Of a stretch of DNA of 64,000 nucleotides, positions 1-7,261 are shown one piece after another; position 1 is the stretch's first letter; each line of letters begins with the position of its first letter. Source of the DNA: Companilactobacillus furfuricola (GTDB taxonomy: Bacteria; Bacillota; Bacilli; Lactobacillales; Lactobacillaceae); assembly GCF_003946325.1 (NCBI RefSeq), contig NZ_RHNT01000010.1:1-64000 (forward strand), given 5' to 3'. The notes beneath the pieces are model-generated. The model did no database searches and was not told the origin of the DNA. It saw only the letters and a list, made by a program, of their open reading frames with translations. The position numbers were made by a program, and so were the translations under genes.

Positions 1-470
1 CTCATGAAAATTGGCATTGAGTATATAAGCCTCTTCTTAAATAAATGCATCAAAATAACCAAACCACGACGAGAACCGTAAAACCGCTAAGAATAATTTG
101 GCGGCTGAGGGCTGTATCCCCGGGCCCCTCCGTCTAAATGGTGACAATATCCCCCCTTGAGTTGAGTTTTACCGATTTATTTTGATCAAATTGGCACTGT
201 TTGCGCGTCCTATTTCTCACATGTCTATCTCAGGCTTTATCTATTCTGGTGGGGAGTAGGAGCTTCCTTTTCTTGTTTGGATATATTCTTTTTCTAGATT
301 ACTGACTCTTTTCTCGGTTCGCGGGACTTTGCTCCGCTCATTTTGCTTCCTGACTTACATTGCTTTTGTGGCTTTTTTTGTTTTGTTGGTTAGATAAGAG
401 TTGATATTCTTTTTGTTCTCTTACATTCGCTTCTTCCTTGCGCCCTCGTGCCTCGGACTCTCGCTCTTTA
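1..470 (-). repeat. Interspersed structured repeat, copy E (reverse, partial)
   Basis: Read on the minus strand this stretch matches the forward copies near 19.1, 21.8, 43.3 and 63.3 kb. It has the A-rich 5' part with the motif GAGCGGAGCAAAGTCCCGCG, the block around GCCTGAGATAGACATGTGAG, the CGGTAAAACTCA segment, a GGGGGGATATTGTC stretch, and the 17-nt arm GGGGCCCGGGGATACAG at 112-128. Beyond the arm (below 112) it diverges from the other copies. A small CCGC/GCGG hairpin is present, but the complementary second arm is not in the window. The copy is therefore either a divergent subtype, truncated, or continues off the left edge. It is not coding: frames break between copies. It precedes the gene at 564. 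Confidence 0.85.
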
Positions 471-563
471 CTTCGAATTTAATTATCGGAATTTATTTTT
501 TCCTAAGCTTTTTGGGTCATTTGTGCCTTGTTTCGTTGTTTGTTGTAAAATGAATTTATTAAT

Positions 564-965
564 ATGAAGATGAGGATTTTTATTGTGGAATTGTTTAATA
601 TTATTGTTTTAATTGTGTTAACTGTTGCTATTATTTGTGGCGTGATTTTGATTAGTATTCCACTTTTTCATATTTCTGGCTATTTGCGCAAGGCTAAGCG
701 TCCCTTTTTTGTTATTAATAAAAAGAAGGATGATTGTTTTTATTTGCAAAATACTGGAAATTCGGAATGTGTCATTTCTTCTATTTTTTTAAATGATGAG
801 GCTCGTTATTTTGAGAATCTTAATGGGGTTTCTTTTGCTCCTCATCAAAAGATCAGATTAGTGATCCCTGCTTCGGAAGATGGAAATGATGCGGTTACTA
901 TTCAGTATTTCGATTCTTTGTCGAAGAAATATTATCGCCAAAAGTTTGTTACTTCAAATTTATAG
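564..965 (+). CDS. Hypothetical membrane-anchored protein
   Basis: Product of 133 aa that I do not recognise. Residues about 9-35 form one strong hydrophobic helix, followed by a positively charged K/R-rich stretch and a roughly 90-residue soluble part with alternating polar and hydrophobic residues, suggesting a small beta-rich domain. The short N-terminus and following positive charges leave topology unclear. No good Shine-Dalgarno precedes the ATG, although TAAAAT lies only about 13 bases upstream. Codon third positions are strongly G/T-biased, like other genes beside the repeats. It is followed after 12-18 bases by another single-TM protein, probably in one operon. It could be a fast-evolving envelope protein; no function is assigned. 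Confidence 0.6.
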   Translation: MKMRIFIVELFNIIVLIVLTVAIICGVILISIPLFHISGYLRKAKRPFFVINKKKDDCFYLQNTGNSECVISSIFLNDEARYFENLNGVSFAPHQKIRLVIPASEDGNDAVTIQYFDSLSKKYYRQKFVTSNL

Positions 966-983
966 TTAAAGAGATGAGTGTTT

Positions 984-1616
984 ATGAAAGATAACCATCA
1001 ATTACCTGAATGGTATAAAACGCAGATCGAGGGACAAAAGAAGATTAATCGTCGACTGTCTATTCGTATGGCTGTTCTTTTGGTTATTGTTGCTATTGTG
1101 ATCGTGGTTGCTATTTTGGTGGCTGTTTTTGCTAATGGTCACGATTCGGCTTCTTCTAAACCTGCTACTGATGCTTCGGTCGCTCAAATTGAGAAATATG
1201 AGAAGAACCACTTTGCTGACAATAATGCGGCAACGATTGAAAATATTTCCCGGTCTTCTTCAACGAATGTTTTGCTGATTAAAATTGCTAATGTCGATGT
1301 ATCAACTCATAGTAGTGCCGCTAATTCATTTAGTCAGATGGCTGATGTTTTGCAATCTGTTGGTTCTTTTGATGAGGCTAAACATGGTGTTCTTTTTTAT
1401 GATCAGGATCATAATTATGATTTGTATTATAATCAGTCTACTATCCGGTCGTTTAATCGTAATTATTCTGATTACGTTGATTCAGGAAATTATGTTTCCT
1501 TTGTTGACAGTGCTAACGCCTACAGATTAAATCCTACATTTAAAAACTCGAATTCAAAGCTTTCACAATTAGATGATTCACGATCGTCACGTATTATTAC
1601 TGAGTCTTTCGACTAA
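984..1616 (+). CDS. Hypothetical single-TM extracytoplasmic protein
   Basis: About 210 aa, family not recognised. A basic cytoplasmic N-terminus of about 28 residues is followed by a very hydrophobic V/I/A-rich helix (about residues 29-52) and a Ser/Asn/Asp-rich domain of about 155 residues. That domain is likely outside the cell and contains a Tyr-rich section (DLYYNQ). The ATG at 984 is chosen because GAGATGAG lies 5-6 bases upstream; an in-frame GTG at 978 would add two residues. A bidirectional terminator overlaps the stop. Third-position codon choice is heavily G/T (17 of 20 in the stretch near 1325-1380). It pairs with the gene upstream; both look like lineage-specific surface proteins. 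Confidence 0.65.
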   Translation: MKDNHQLPEWYKTQIEGQKKINRRLSIRMAVLLVIVAIVIVVAILVAVFANGHDSASSKPATDASVAQIEKYEKNHFADNNAATIENISRSSSTNVLLIKIANVDVSTHSSAANSFSQMADVLQSVGSFDEAKHGVLFYDQDHNYDLYYNQSTIRSFNRNYSDYVDSGNYVSFVDSANAYRLNPTFKNSNSKLSQLDDSRSSRIITESFD

Positions 1617-1655
1617 AAAAGATGAGTTTCCCTAAAATGGGAGGCTCATCTTTTT
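1615..1655. terminator. Bidirectional Rho-independent terminator
   Basis: GATGAG...CTCATC with an inner CCC/GGG helix is flanked by A6 on the left and T5 on the right. It ends both the rightward operon at 564-1616 and the leftward acetyltransferase. Both stop codons lie in the hairpin flanks. Confidence 0.85.
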
Positions 1656-2223
1656 AGTTTACACGATCGATCGGTCTCAAGACCTTGCAAGGACTTCCAA
1701 CTGCTACGACGTTGTCGGGGATATCTTTGTTAACTACACTGCCGGCTCCGATGACACTGTTCTTTCCGATCGTCACGCCAGCTAAAACTGTTACATTTGC
1801 TCCGATCCAAACGTTTTCTTTTAAAGTTATTGGTGCACTGGTGCCAATGCCCTCTTCTACACGTTTCTTGGGATCCAATGAATGTCCCGAGCAAGCAAAA
1901 ACTACTCCTGGAGCAATGAACGCCCCTGCCCCAATGGTGATCGGCGACGTATCCAGCATAGTGCAATTGTAATTGACTACTGCCAATCCTTTGAAGTGGA
2001 TGTTAAATCCATAATCGCAATGAAATGTTGGTTCGATAAATGTTAGATCTGTGCTTTCGCCAAATAACTCTTGATATATTTCTTTTTTACGCTTTTCGTT
2101 GCTGGGACGTAGTTGATTAAATTCCCAACATAGGTCCTTTGCCTTTTCCTGAAGGTCGGTTGGCATATCAAATTGACTCGAATTATAAGCCTGATTTGAT
2201 TTCATTAATATTAAATAATCCAT
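1654..2223 (-). CDS. Maltose/galactoside O-acetyltransferase family protein
   Basis: Sugar O-acetyltransferase of the left-handed beta-helix (hexapeptide repeat) superfamily, which transfers acetyl from acetyl-CoA to a sugar hydroxyl in the cytoplasm. The 189 aa match the family's usual length. An N-terminal helical part (about 1-60) resembles the maltose-acetyltransferase N domain. Repeated [LIV]-G-x(4) steps follow (IGAGAFIAPGVVF, IGKNSVIGAGSVV), with the catalytic-type His in ACSGHSLD. The C-terminus carries the typical GSPCKVLR. It stands alone between two opposite-strand genes. The true sugar acceptor cannot be told from sequence; NodL/LacA-type annotations are interchangeable here. Confidence 0.85.
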   Translation of the reverse strand: MDYLILMKSNQAYNSSQFDMPTDLQEKAKDLCWEFNQLRPSNEKRKKEIYQELFGESTDLTFIEPTFHCDYGFNIHFKGLAVVNYNCTMLDTSPITIGAGAFIAPGVVFACSGHSLDPKKRVEEGIGTSAPITLKENVWIGANVTVLAGVTIGKNSVIGAGSVVNKDIPDNVVAVGSPCKVLRPIDRVN

Positions 2224-2357
2224 ATTTTACCTCTCGTTATATTCTAGCTGATAGTTGAAAATTATTGAAATGATTTTATTTTTCAAATAATCGTGCATAT
2301 TTTTCTAATACTGTTACGATAAAAATGTAAAATGAATTTTTTATCGGGGGGATTTGT

Positions 2358-2792
2358 TTGAGAAAGACCAAACTGTACGTGGGAATTATTATGATCATTG
2401 TTTCAATTTTGATTTTGTTGCAAAGTCAGTCGATCCTCACACTTGGCTCGCTCGAAAATACCGCATCTTCAAGCGGAACTGCTGGGAGAAGAATGGCTGT
2501 TGCTTATTTACTTTCCGGTATCATTTATATCACTACGCGCAAATTTAAAAGTATTGGTGGTGATGTTGCTGGAGGTGCAATATTAGGATTCTTTGGTATC
2601 ACTAGTTTATTTAGTGTCAGTGATATGATTGGGGATCTGTCAGTCTGGATCTGGTTATCATTATTAATTGCTATCACTTTTCTAGTCTGGCATATACGTG
2701 ACAATCAAAAAGAACACATCGACATGGCTCCCCGTGCTGAGTTACAACGTCCGATCAATTCCCGCTATGAATTGCATCGGCACCGTCATTAA
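2358..2792 (+). CDS. Small multi-pass membrane protein of unknown function
   Basis: 144 aa, family not recognised. Four likely transmembrane helices (about 6-24, 45-60, 68-88, 92-112) are followed by a hydrophilic Arg/His-rich tail ending in a run of His and Arg. The TTG start at 2358 is supported by the purine run GGGGGGA about five bases upstream; an overlapping frame beginning at 2354 has no such support. A terminator 90 bases downstream closes the unit. The gene stands alone, with the acetyltransferase divergent upstream. It resembles the small integral membrane proteins common in lactobacilli. Confidence 0.65.
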   Translation: MRKTKLYVGIIMIIVSILILLQSQSILTLGSLENTASSSGTAGRRMAVAYLLSGIIYITTRKFKSIGGDVAGGAILGFFGITSLFSVSDMIGDLSVWIWLSLLIAITFLVWHIRDNQKEHIDMAPRAELQRPINSRYELHRHRH

Positions 2793-2887
2793 ATACGGTG
2801 ACATCCATTTTATGAGACTTGGCATATTATTTGAATAATCGGTTCTAATTGCTAATTATGAATGTTATTTTTTTAGAACGAAACAAA

Positions 2888-2931
2888 TAAAAAACCACCA
2901 AATCTGATTGAAGGATTTGGTGGTTTTATTT
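2888..2931. terminator. Terminator between the membrane protein and tRNA-Arg
   Basis: A perfect 10-bp stem (CCACCAAATC with GATTTGGTGG, 2895-2904/2914-2923) is followed by TTTTATTT on the right and preceded by A-rich sequence on the left. It can stop the rightward gene and also lies just downstream of the leftward tRNA. Confidence 0.85.
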
Positions 2932-2957
2932 AGTTATGCACTATTAAATGCATTATA

Positions 2958-3031
2958 TGTCACAGGTGAGATTCGAACTCACGACCTACGGTTTAGAAGA
3001 CCGTTGCTCTATCCAACTGAGCCACTGTGAC
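2958..3031 (-). tRNA. tRNA-Arg (anticodon UCU)
   Basis: A 74-nt cloverleaf on the minus strand has acceptor stem GTCACAG/CTGTGAC, discriminator A, a D-arm with GGCTCAGTTGGATAGAGC, anticodon loop CTTCTAA (anticodon TCT) closed by ACGGT/ACCGT, and a T-loop GTTCGAATC. No CCA is encoded. It decodes AGA/AGG. It has its own promoter and is followed by a terminator about 30 bases away, so it is a single-tRNA unit. Confidence 0.97.
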
Positions 3032-3043
3032 ATCACTTGTACT

Positions 3044-3073
3044 ATTATAGAGAAACGCACCTTTAGATGTCAA
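3044..3073 (-). promoter_or_regulatory. Promoter of tRNA-Arg
   Basis: On the minus strand TTGACA (3068-3073) and TATAAT (3044-3049) are separated by 18 bases, 12 bases upstream of the tRNA 5' end. This is a near-consensus sigma-A promoter. Confidence 0.8.
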
Positions 3074-3146
3074 CGATTGATTTTAAAAAAAACGAATTTT
3101 TTTGAATAATATTCAATCGATGTTCACTAAAGCACTCGCAGCTATT

Positions 3147-4061
3147 TTATTGTAAAAATTCAGCAACTTTTTTCTCTATCAGTGAGACGTAATTTTCCGT
3201 CTGAGAAATATTATACCAGTTTACAGACATTTGGTTACGAAAATATGTTAATTGCCGCTTCGCAAAATGGCGCGAATTTTTCTTGATCTCAGTTAAACAA
3301 GAGTCCAAAGTTGCTTGACCGTCAAAATATGGAAATAGTTCTTTATATCCAATACCATTTTTGGCTTGTGGTATTTCATCTTGTCGATCAAAAACTGATT
3401 TGGCCTCTGCCAAAAGTCCTTGATCTACCATTTTATCGACCCGGCAATTAATACGGTCATAAAGAACGGGACGGTCGTCGGTTAAACCGATGAGGCAAAA
3501 ATCAGCTATTGCTTCCCCATTTTGTTGCTCAGTAATTGAGTGTCCACTATCTTGAAAGACTTCTATTGCTCGCATGACCCGCCTAGGATTGCTCATATCA
3601 ATTTTTTCGGATGCCTGAGGGTCAATCCTAGTCAATTCCTTTTGCAAGCCACTGAGGCCAAATTCTTGTTCAATTTTCAGAACGCGCTTCTTAATTTCAG
3701 TAGATACGTCACTGTTACCGCCTAATTCAAGATTTCGCAGTAACGAATTTAGGTAAAAGCCCGTTCCACCAACGATGAGTGGTAATTTATTTTTGGCGGC
3801 GATCTCTTGTATAGATTTGGTTGCGCCAGCTTGAAAATCTTTAACCGTATAGCGTTGATCAACATCACAAATATCCACTAGATGATGTTCCACTTCTTTG
3901 AGTTCTTGAGGTGAATCTTTAGCAGTTCCGATATCTAGGCCACGATAAATTTGCATTGAATCTCCAGAAATAATTTCTCCTGAGAATTTTTTAGCTAATT
4001 TCATACCTAAGGCACTTTTCCCGACTGCCGTTGGTCCAACAATTGCAATTACTTTTTCCAA
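3147..4061 (-). CDS. miaA: tRNA dimethylallyltransferase MiaA
   Basis: Transfers dimethylallyl from DMAPP to A37 of tRNAs reading UNN codons (first step of i6A/ms2i6A). The P-loop GPTAVGKS lies near the N-terminus, followed by SGDSMQIYRGLDIGTAK, the conserved DxQ-type segment for DMAPP and tRNA contact, and GGTGFYLNSLL. The C-terminal part carries the helical tRNA-binding insertion. I place the start at the TTG at 4061 (304 aa, the family norm) because AGTGAGGT precedes it at good spacing. The longer frame to 4112 adds 17 residues absent from MiaA proteins. It is monocistronic, divergent from the DUF3042 gene. Confidence 0.95.
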   Translation of the reverse strand: MEKVIAIVGPTAVGKSALGMKLAKKFSGEIISGDSMQIYRGLDIGTAKDSPQELKEVEHHLVDICDVDQRYTVKDFQAGATKSIQEIAAKNKLPLIVGGTGFYLNSLLRNLELGGNSDVSTEIKKRVLKIEQEFGLSGLQKELTRIDPQASEKIDMSNPRRVMRAIEVFQDSGHSITEQQNGEAIADFCLIGLTDDRPVLYDRINCRVDKMVDQGLLAEAKSVFDRQDEIPQAKNGIGYKELFPYFDGQATLDSCLTEIKKNSRHFAKRQLTYFRNQMSVNWYNISQTENYVSLIEKKVAEFLQ

Positions 4062-4152
4062 GAATTTAACCTCACTTGTAATAATATGGTTTATTATAGA
4101 AATTTTTAACAAAGTACGTCATAATGGAACTTGAAAGATTGGAGGAATTATT

Positions 4153-4347
4153 ATGGCTAAAAAAGAAAAACGTTTCCGTTTCGTTAAAGGCTTCCTATTT
4201 GGATCTGTAACTACTGCTACCGCAGTTTATGGAGCCCTACATGCTTTCAAGAAATCAGTCATTGAACCTGAAGATGCTGAAAACGAAAGAATCGAAGCAA
4301 ACCGCCGTCGTGCTAACAGAAAAAGTCTACAAGCACACCAAGGCTAA
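4153..4347 (+). CDS. DUF3042 family small protein
   Basis: 64 aa, recognised as the DUF3042 family typical of lactobacilli and relatives; function unknown. A basic N-terminus (KKEKRFRFVKGF) precedes one short hydrophobic segment (about 13-30, FLFGSVTTATAVYGAL), then an acidic/basic tail with VIEPEDAE and RRANRK. It is probably a membrane-anchored small protein. GGAGGA seven bases upstream of the ATG gives a strong ribosome site. It is divergent from miaA and followed by a strong terminator, so it forms a single-gene unit. Confidence 0.85.
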   Translation: MAKKEKRFRFVKGFLFGSVTTATAVYGALHAFKKSVIEPEDAENERIEANRRRANRKSLQAHQG

Positions 4348-4368
4348 TTCCAATTAAAAATTTATCTA

Positions 4369-4399
4369 AAATAACAGTCAAATGACTGTTATTTTTTTT
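4369..4399 (+). terminator. Terminator of the DUF3042 gene
   Basis: AATAACAGTCA / TGACTGTTATT (11 bp, loop AA) followed by T8. It sits immediately before the stop codon of the convergent menC-like gene. Confidence 0.9.
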
Positions 4400-4400
4400 G

Positions 4401-5528
4401 CTAAATTTTTATCCAATCCAATTCAGCAAACTTCTTTTGTGCGTGATCATTTAATTCTACCCCTAAGCCGATCGATTGAGGAACCGCAATTTTCCCGTTT
4501 TTGATCTCAAATTCGCTTTTGATTATATCTTGTTGGTAATAACGATCCGAAGCTGAAATATCGCCAGGAAATCGATAATAATCCAAACTAGCTAAAGCTA
4601 AATTGTAGGCTCTGCCAATGCCCGTTTCCAGCATCCCGCCACACCAAACTTGTAAGCCGTGATTTACAGCTAAAGCACTTAGTGCCAATGCGTTAGCTAT
4701 CCCACCGACTCGAGCTAGCTTCATGTTGATAAAACCAGCCGAATGACGGTTGATCACTTTCCAGACATCTTCACTATTGAAAATATTCTCATCTAAACAA
4801 ATTGGCGTATTGATCTGAGCTTGCAATTTTGCATGATCGATAAAATCTTTTTTGCCCAACGGTTGCTCGATCATGGCAAAATCCAAGCCGTCAATATTTT
4901 GAAAAAAAGATTTATCGCGCAAATGAAATTGTGAATTGCAATCGATCATCATTAAAATATCAGGAAACTTAGTCCGGATCTCAGTCAGCATTTTTACTGT
5001 ATAGTTGCGATTTACTTTTAATTTTATCCGTGTATATCCTTGATCCAGTTCTGTTTGAATTGATTTTATCACGTCTGAAGCCGAATCTTTGATCCCAATT
5101 GCAACCCCCACGTTTACGGCTGACTTTGTCGCTGAGTTATCCCCTACTGCTAGCATCATCAATTTTTGAACAGATACTCCGTTTCGTTTAGCAAATAAGT
5201 CCCAAATTGCCATCTCAACTGCGGCTCTGGCCATATAAGGTGCGTTAGTTGAATTGATGAAGCGAGCAAATTCAAATGGTGTGTCGTATGCTTTCGATCC
5301 TAAAAGAGGCATGATCCTTGAAGTAATACTAAAGACACATTGGCGCTGCGTTTCATCAATATAGTTGGGAAATTCAAAAGCTTCGACCTCCCCAAGTCCA
5401 ACATTTCCTAAGTCATCCTTTAAAGCAATGATATTTATCGGACGATCACGATAAATAGCGTCCGCAAAGCGATATGAATGCTTCAACTTGAATGAAAATT
5501 GTTGGATCTTATAAGAAACGATTTGCAT
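4401..5528 (-). CDS. menC: o-Succinylbenzoate synthase / N-acylamino acid racemase family (MenC-type)
   Basis: Enolase-superfamily enzyme of 375 aa. An N-terminal capping domain (about 1-125) is followed by a TIM barrel with the KxK acid-base motif (IKLKVNRNY). Metal ligands lie in the LMMIDCNSQ, IEQPLGKKD and CLDENI segments, and the distal Lys in INMKLARVGG. Low-GC MenC proteins form o-succinylbenzoate for menaquinone, but close relatives racemise N-acylamino acids or dipeptides, and sequence alone does not separate these. A menA gene lies at 59.3 kb, but no menF, menD, menB or menE is in the window. It is monocistronic, with a terminator on each side. Confidence 0.8.
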   Translation of the reverse strand: MQIVSYKIQQFSFKLKHSYRFADAIYRDRPINIIALKDDLGNVGLGEVEAFEFPNYIDETQRQCVFSITSRIMPLLGSKAYDTPFEFARFINSTNAPYMARAAVEMAIWDLFAKRNGVSVQKLMMLAVGDNSATKSAVNVGVAIGIKDSASDVIKSIQTELDQGYTRIKLKVNRNYTVKMLTEIRTKFPDILMMIDCNSQFHLRDKSFFQNIDGLDFAMIEQPLGKKDFIDHAKLQAQINTPICLDENIFNSEDVWKVINRHSAGFINMKLARVGGIANALALSALAVNHGLQVWCGGMLETGIGRAYNLALASLDYYRFPGDISASDRYYQQDIIKSEFEIKNGKIAVPQSIGLGVELNDHAQKKFAELDWIKI

Positions 5529-5570
5529 GATATGATCCCTCTTTCCAAAATTGCAACTAATTCATGATTT

Positions 5571-5612
5571 AAAAAAAGAGACAATATCCAACTAAATTGA
5601 ATATCATCTCCA
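5571..5612 (-). terminator. Terminator of the glcK/rhodanese operon
   Basis: On the minus strand GAGATGATATTC...GGATATTGTCTC forms an imperfect stem followed by T7. It lies 30 bases after the rhodanese-like stop codon. Confidence 0.7.
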
Positions 5613-5642
5613 AAAGAAGTATAAAAGATAAAAACTAAAAAA

Positions 5643-6047
5643 TTAAAGCTTGGTAGTCTTTTTAGTTTTACCAGTCCAGTCCGAAAAGCGATCTTCTAAC
5701 CATTTAACATCAGTGAATCCGGCTTTTTTAAGTTTCATTGCTGCACGAATACAAATATTCTTACGTTCATCATAAAGATAAACTGGAAGATCTGGACGTA
5801 GTTCACCCTCAACGTATTTCAATTGTGAGTAAGGTAAATTTCTAGCACCTAAAATGTGTTTGGAGTCGAAATTATTCTTCTCTCGCAAATCAACAATTTG
5901 TGCTTTTCTCATAGTGTTTTCAAACTCTTCTTGAGAAATCGAACCACCCATTTTACGACCTTGGTATCTCGTGTATAGCCATGATCCAATCATATATAGG
6001 AAAACACCAATAACAATAATGTATAAAATCGCATTTACAACCTGCAT
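5643..6047 (-). CDS. Membrane-anchored rhodanese-fold protein (YqhL-like), no catalytic Cys
   Basis: 134 aa with an N-terminal TM helix (about 5-24) followed by a cytoplasmic rhodanese domain. The domain shows IVDLREKNNFDSKHILGA and the final strand ending at LYDERKN. In active rhodaneses a Cys opens the loop after this strand (C-x-x-G-x-R); here that position is Asp and the Gly/Arg pattern is lost. The only nearby Cys (NICIRAA) is displaced into the following helix, so sulfur transfer is unlikely and a binding or scaffold role is more plausible. It lies 13 bases downstream of glcK in the same operon, as yqhL lies near glcK in Bacillus-type genomes. Confidence 0.8.
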   Translation of the reverse strand: MQVVNAILYIIVIGVFLYMIGSWLYTRYQGRKMGGSISQEEFENTMRKAQIVDLREKNNFDSKHILGARNLPYSQLKYVEGELRPDLPVYLYDERKNICIRAAMKLKKAGFTDVKWLEDRFSDWTGKTKKTTKL

Positions 6048-6060
6048 CTAAAAAATCCCT

Positions 6061-7026
6061 CTAATCAACTTTAATCAATGAAGCGGCACCAATAACGCCG
6101 GCTTCGTTACCCAAACTAGCTAATTTAAGTTCTGTTGAACTCTTGATAGTAGCAAATTCATTCTTACGCATTGCTGCATCAACTTTATCAACTAAGAACT
6201 TACCAGCAGCAGAAACACCGCCACCAATAATGACATACTTAGGATTCAATGAGTTAGCAATGTTTGCTAATGCGAATCCGAGTGATTCACAAACATAGTT
6301 AACTACGATCAAGGCTAAGTCATCATTTTCTTTAGCTAAGTCAAAAACATCTTTTGCGGAAATATCTTGGCCATCATCAAGCATAGCTTTCAATTGCGAT
6401 GTACCAGCGTATTCTGAAGCACGGTCACGAGCTACGCGAACGATACCGGTAGCTGAAGCAATTGTTTCAAGACATCCTCTTTTACCACAAGTACACATGA
6501 AGCCTTGAGGGTCAACGGTTACATGACCGATCTCTCCTGCAGCTCCACCAGCACCGTGAAGGATATTACCATTAGCGATAATACCGCCACCGACACCAGT
6601 ACCTAAAGTAACGAAAACAACGTCGTCTGCGTTATTTCCTGCGCCCATCCATCTTTCGCCAAGTGCGGCTACGTTTGCGTCATTTTCAATTGTAACGGGA
6701 ATACCTGTACCTTTTTCAATATCGCGAACTGGATGAACTGGTGTATCTTGCCAGTTCAAATTATATGCACCCTTGATAGTACCTTGTTCAAAGTTGATCG
6801 AACCTGGTGAACCTAAACCAATTCCAACAAATTGATCAGAGTTCATTTCATACATATCTAGATGATGATTGATCGAATCAATAATATCTGGAATAATCAA
6901 TTGTCCATCAGAAAGAATATTGGTCTCAATACTCCACTTTTGTTGGATCTCTCCTTTAAGTGTAAGGATCGCAAATTTGATTGTGGTGCCACCTAGATCA
7001 ACACCGATTAATTTTTTATCTGTCAC
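6061..7026 (-). CDS. glcK: Glucokinase, ROK family
   Basis: ATP-dependent phosphorylation of glucose to glucose-6-phosphate in the cytoplasm. It carries the ROK phosphate motif GVDLGGTTIKFA at the N-terminus, the catalytic region ENDANVAALGE, the ROK signature starting HVTVDPQG and the zinc motif CTCGKRGCLE, with 321 aa as usual. The start overlaps the end of the yqgQ gene by 11 bases, indicating translational coupling. It belongs to the conserved yqgN-gluP-yqgQ-glcK block. Glucose entering without PTS phosphorylation, or released from disaccharides, would be its substrate. Confidence 0.95.
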   Translation of the reverse strand: MTDKKLIGVDLGGTTIKFAILTLKGEIQQKWSIETNILSDGQLIIPDIIDSINHHLDMYEMNSDQFVGIGLGSPGSINFEQGTIKGAYNLNWQDTPVHPVRDIEKGTGIPVTIENDANVAALGERWMGAGNNADDVVFVTLGTGVGGGIIANGNILHGAGGAAGEIGHVTVDPQGFMCTCGKRGCLETIASATGIVRVARDRASEYAGTSQLKAMLDDGQDISAKDVFDLAKENDDLALIVVNYVCESLGFALANIANSLNPKYVIIGGGVSAAGKFLVDKVDAAMRKNEFATIKSSTELKLASLGNEAGVIGAASLIKVD

Positions 7027-7261
7027 TCGAACGTTCCTCTTCCTTTTTTTCTTCTTTTCTATGTTCGGCCTTTAAGACCATTGAAGCATTGATAAACGTC
7101 TGCTTGTCTATCATTTCATTATTATATATGTTTTTCAACTCAATTGACATCAGTTCAATATCCCAGATCCTTTTTCCTAAGTGAACAAAGGTTCCGAACT
7201 TCTTCAATAATTGTTGAACGTCGTACAAAGTCCTAAAGCTTTGCTTATTATCCATATACAA
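7016..7261 (-). CDS. yqgQ: YqgQ family protein (DUF910)
   Basis: About 80 aa, matching DUF910/YqgQ, a small helical protein invariably found between the rhomboid gene and glucokinase in Firmicutes; function unknown. The core about 10-60 (TLYDVQQLLKKFGTFVHLG to ELMSIELKNIY) is the conserved helical bundle. The C-terminal tail is highly charged (KEEKKEEE). Its start overlaps the gluP stop and its stop overlaps the glcK start, so all three are translationally coupled. A second in-frame ATG two codons in (7255) is an equally possible start. Confidence 0.85.
   Translation of the reverse strand: MYMDNKQSFRTLYDVQQLLKKFGTFVHLGKRIWDIELMSIELKNIYNNEMIDKQTFINASMVLKAEHRKEEKKEEERSSDR

Noticed and set aside
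1-40. GGCATTGAGTATA at 14-26 as the GGCATTGAACGTA flank of the repeat core
   Set aside because: It lies in the wrong orientation relative to the reversed copy E and shares only about nine bases; likely coincidence.
2354-2548. 64-aa frame overlapping the start of the small membrane protein at 2358
   Set aside because: Shares the ribosome site but encodes a Cys/His/Phe-rich random-looking peptide; the 144-aa frame has a clear multi-helix pattern.
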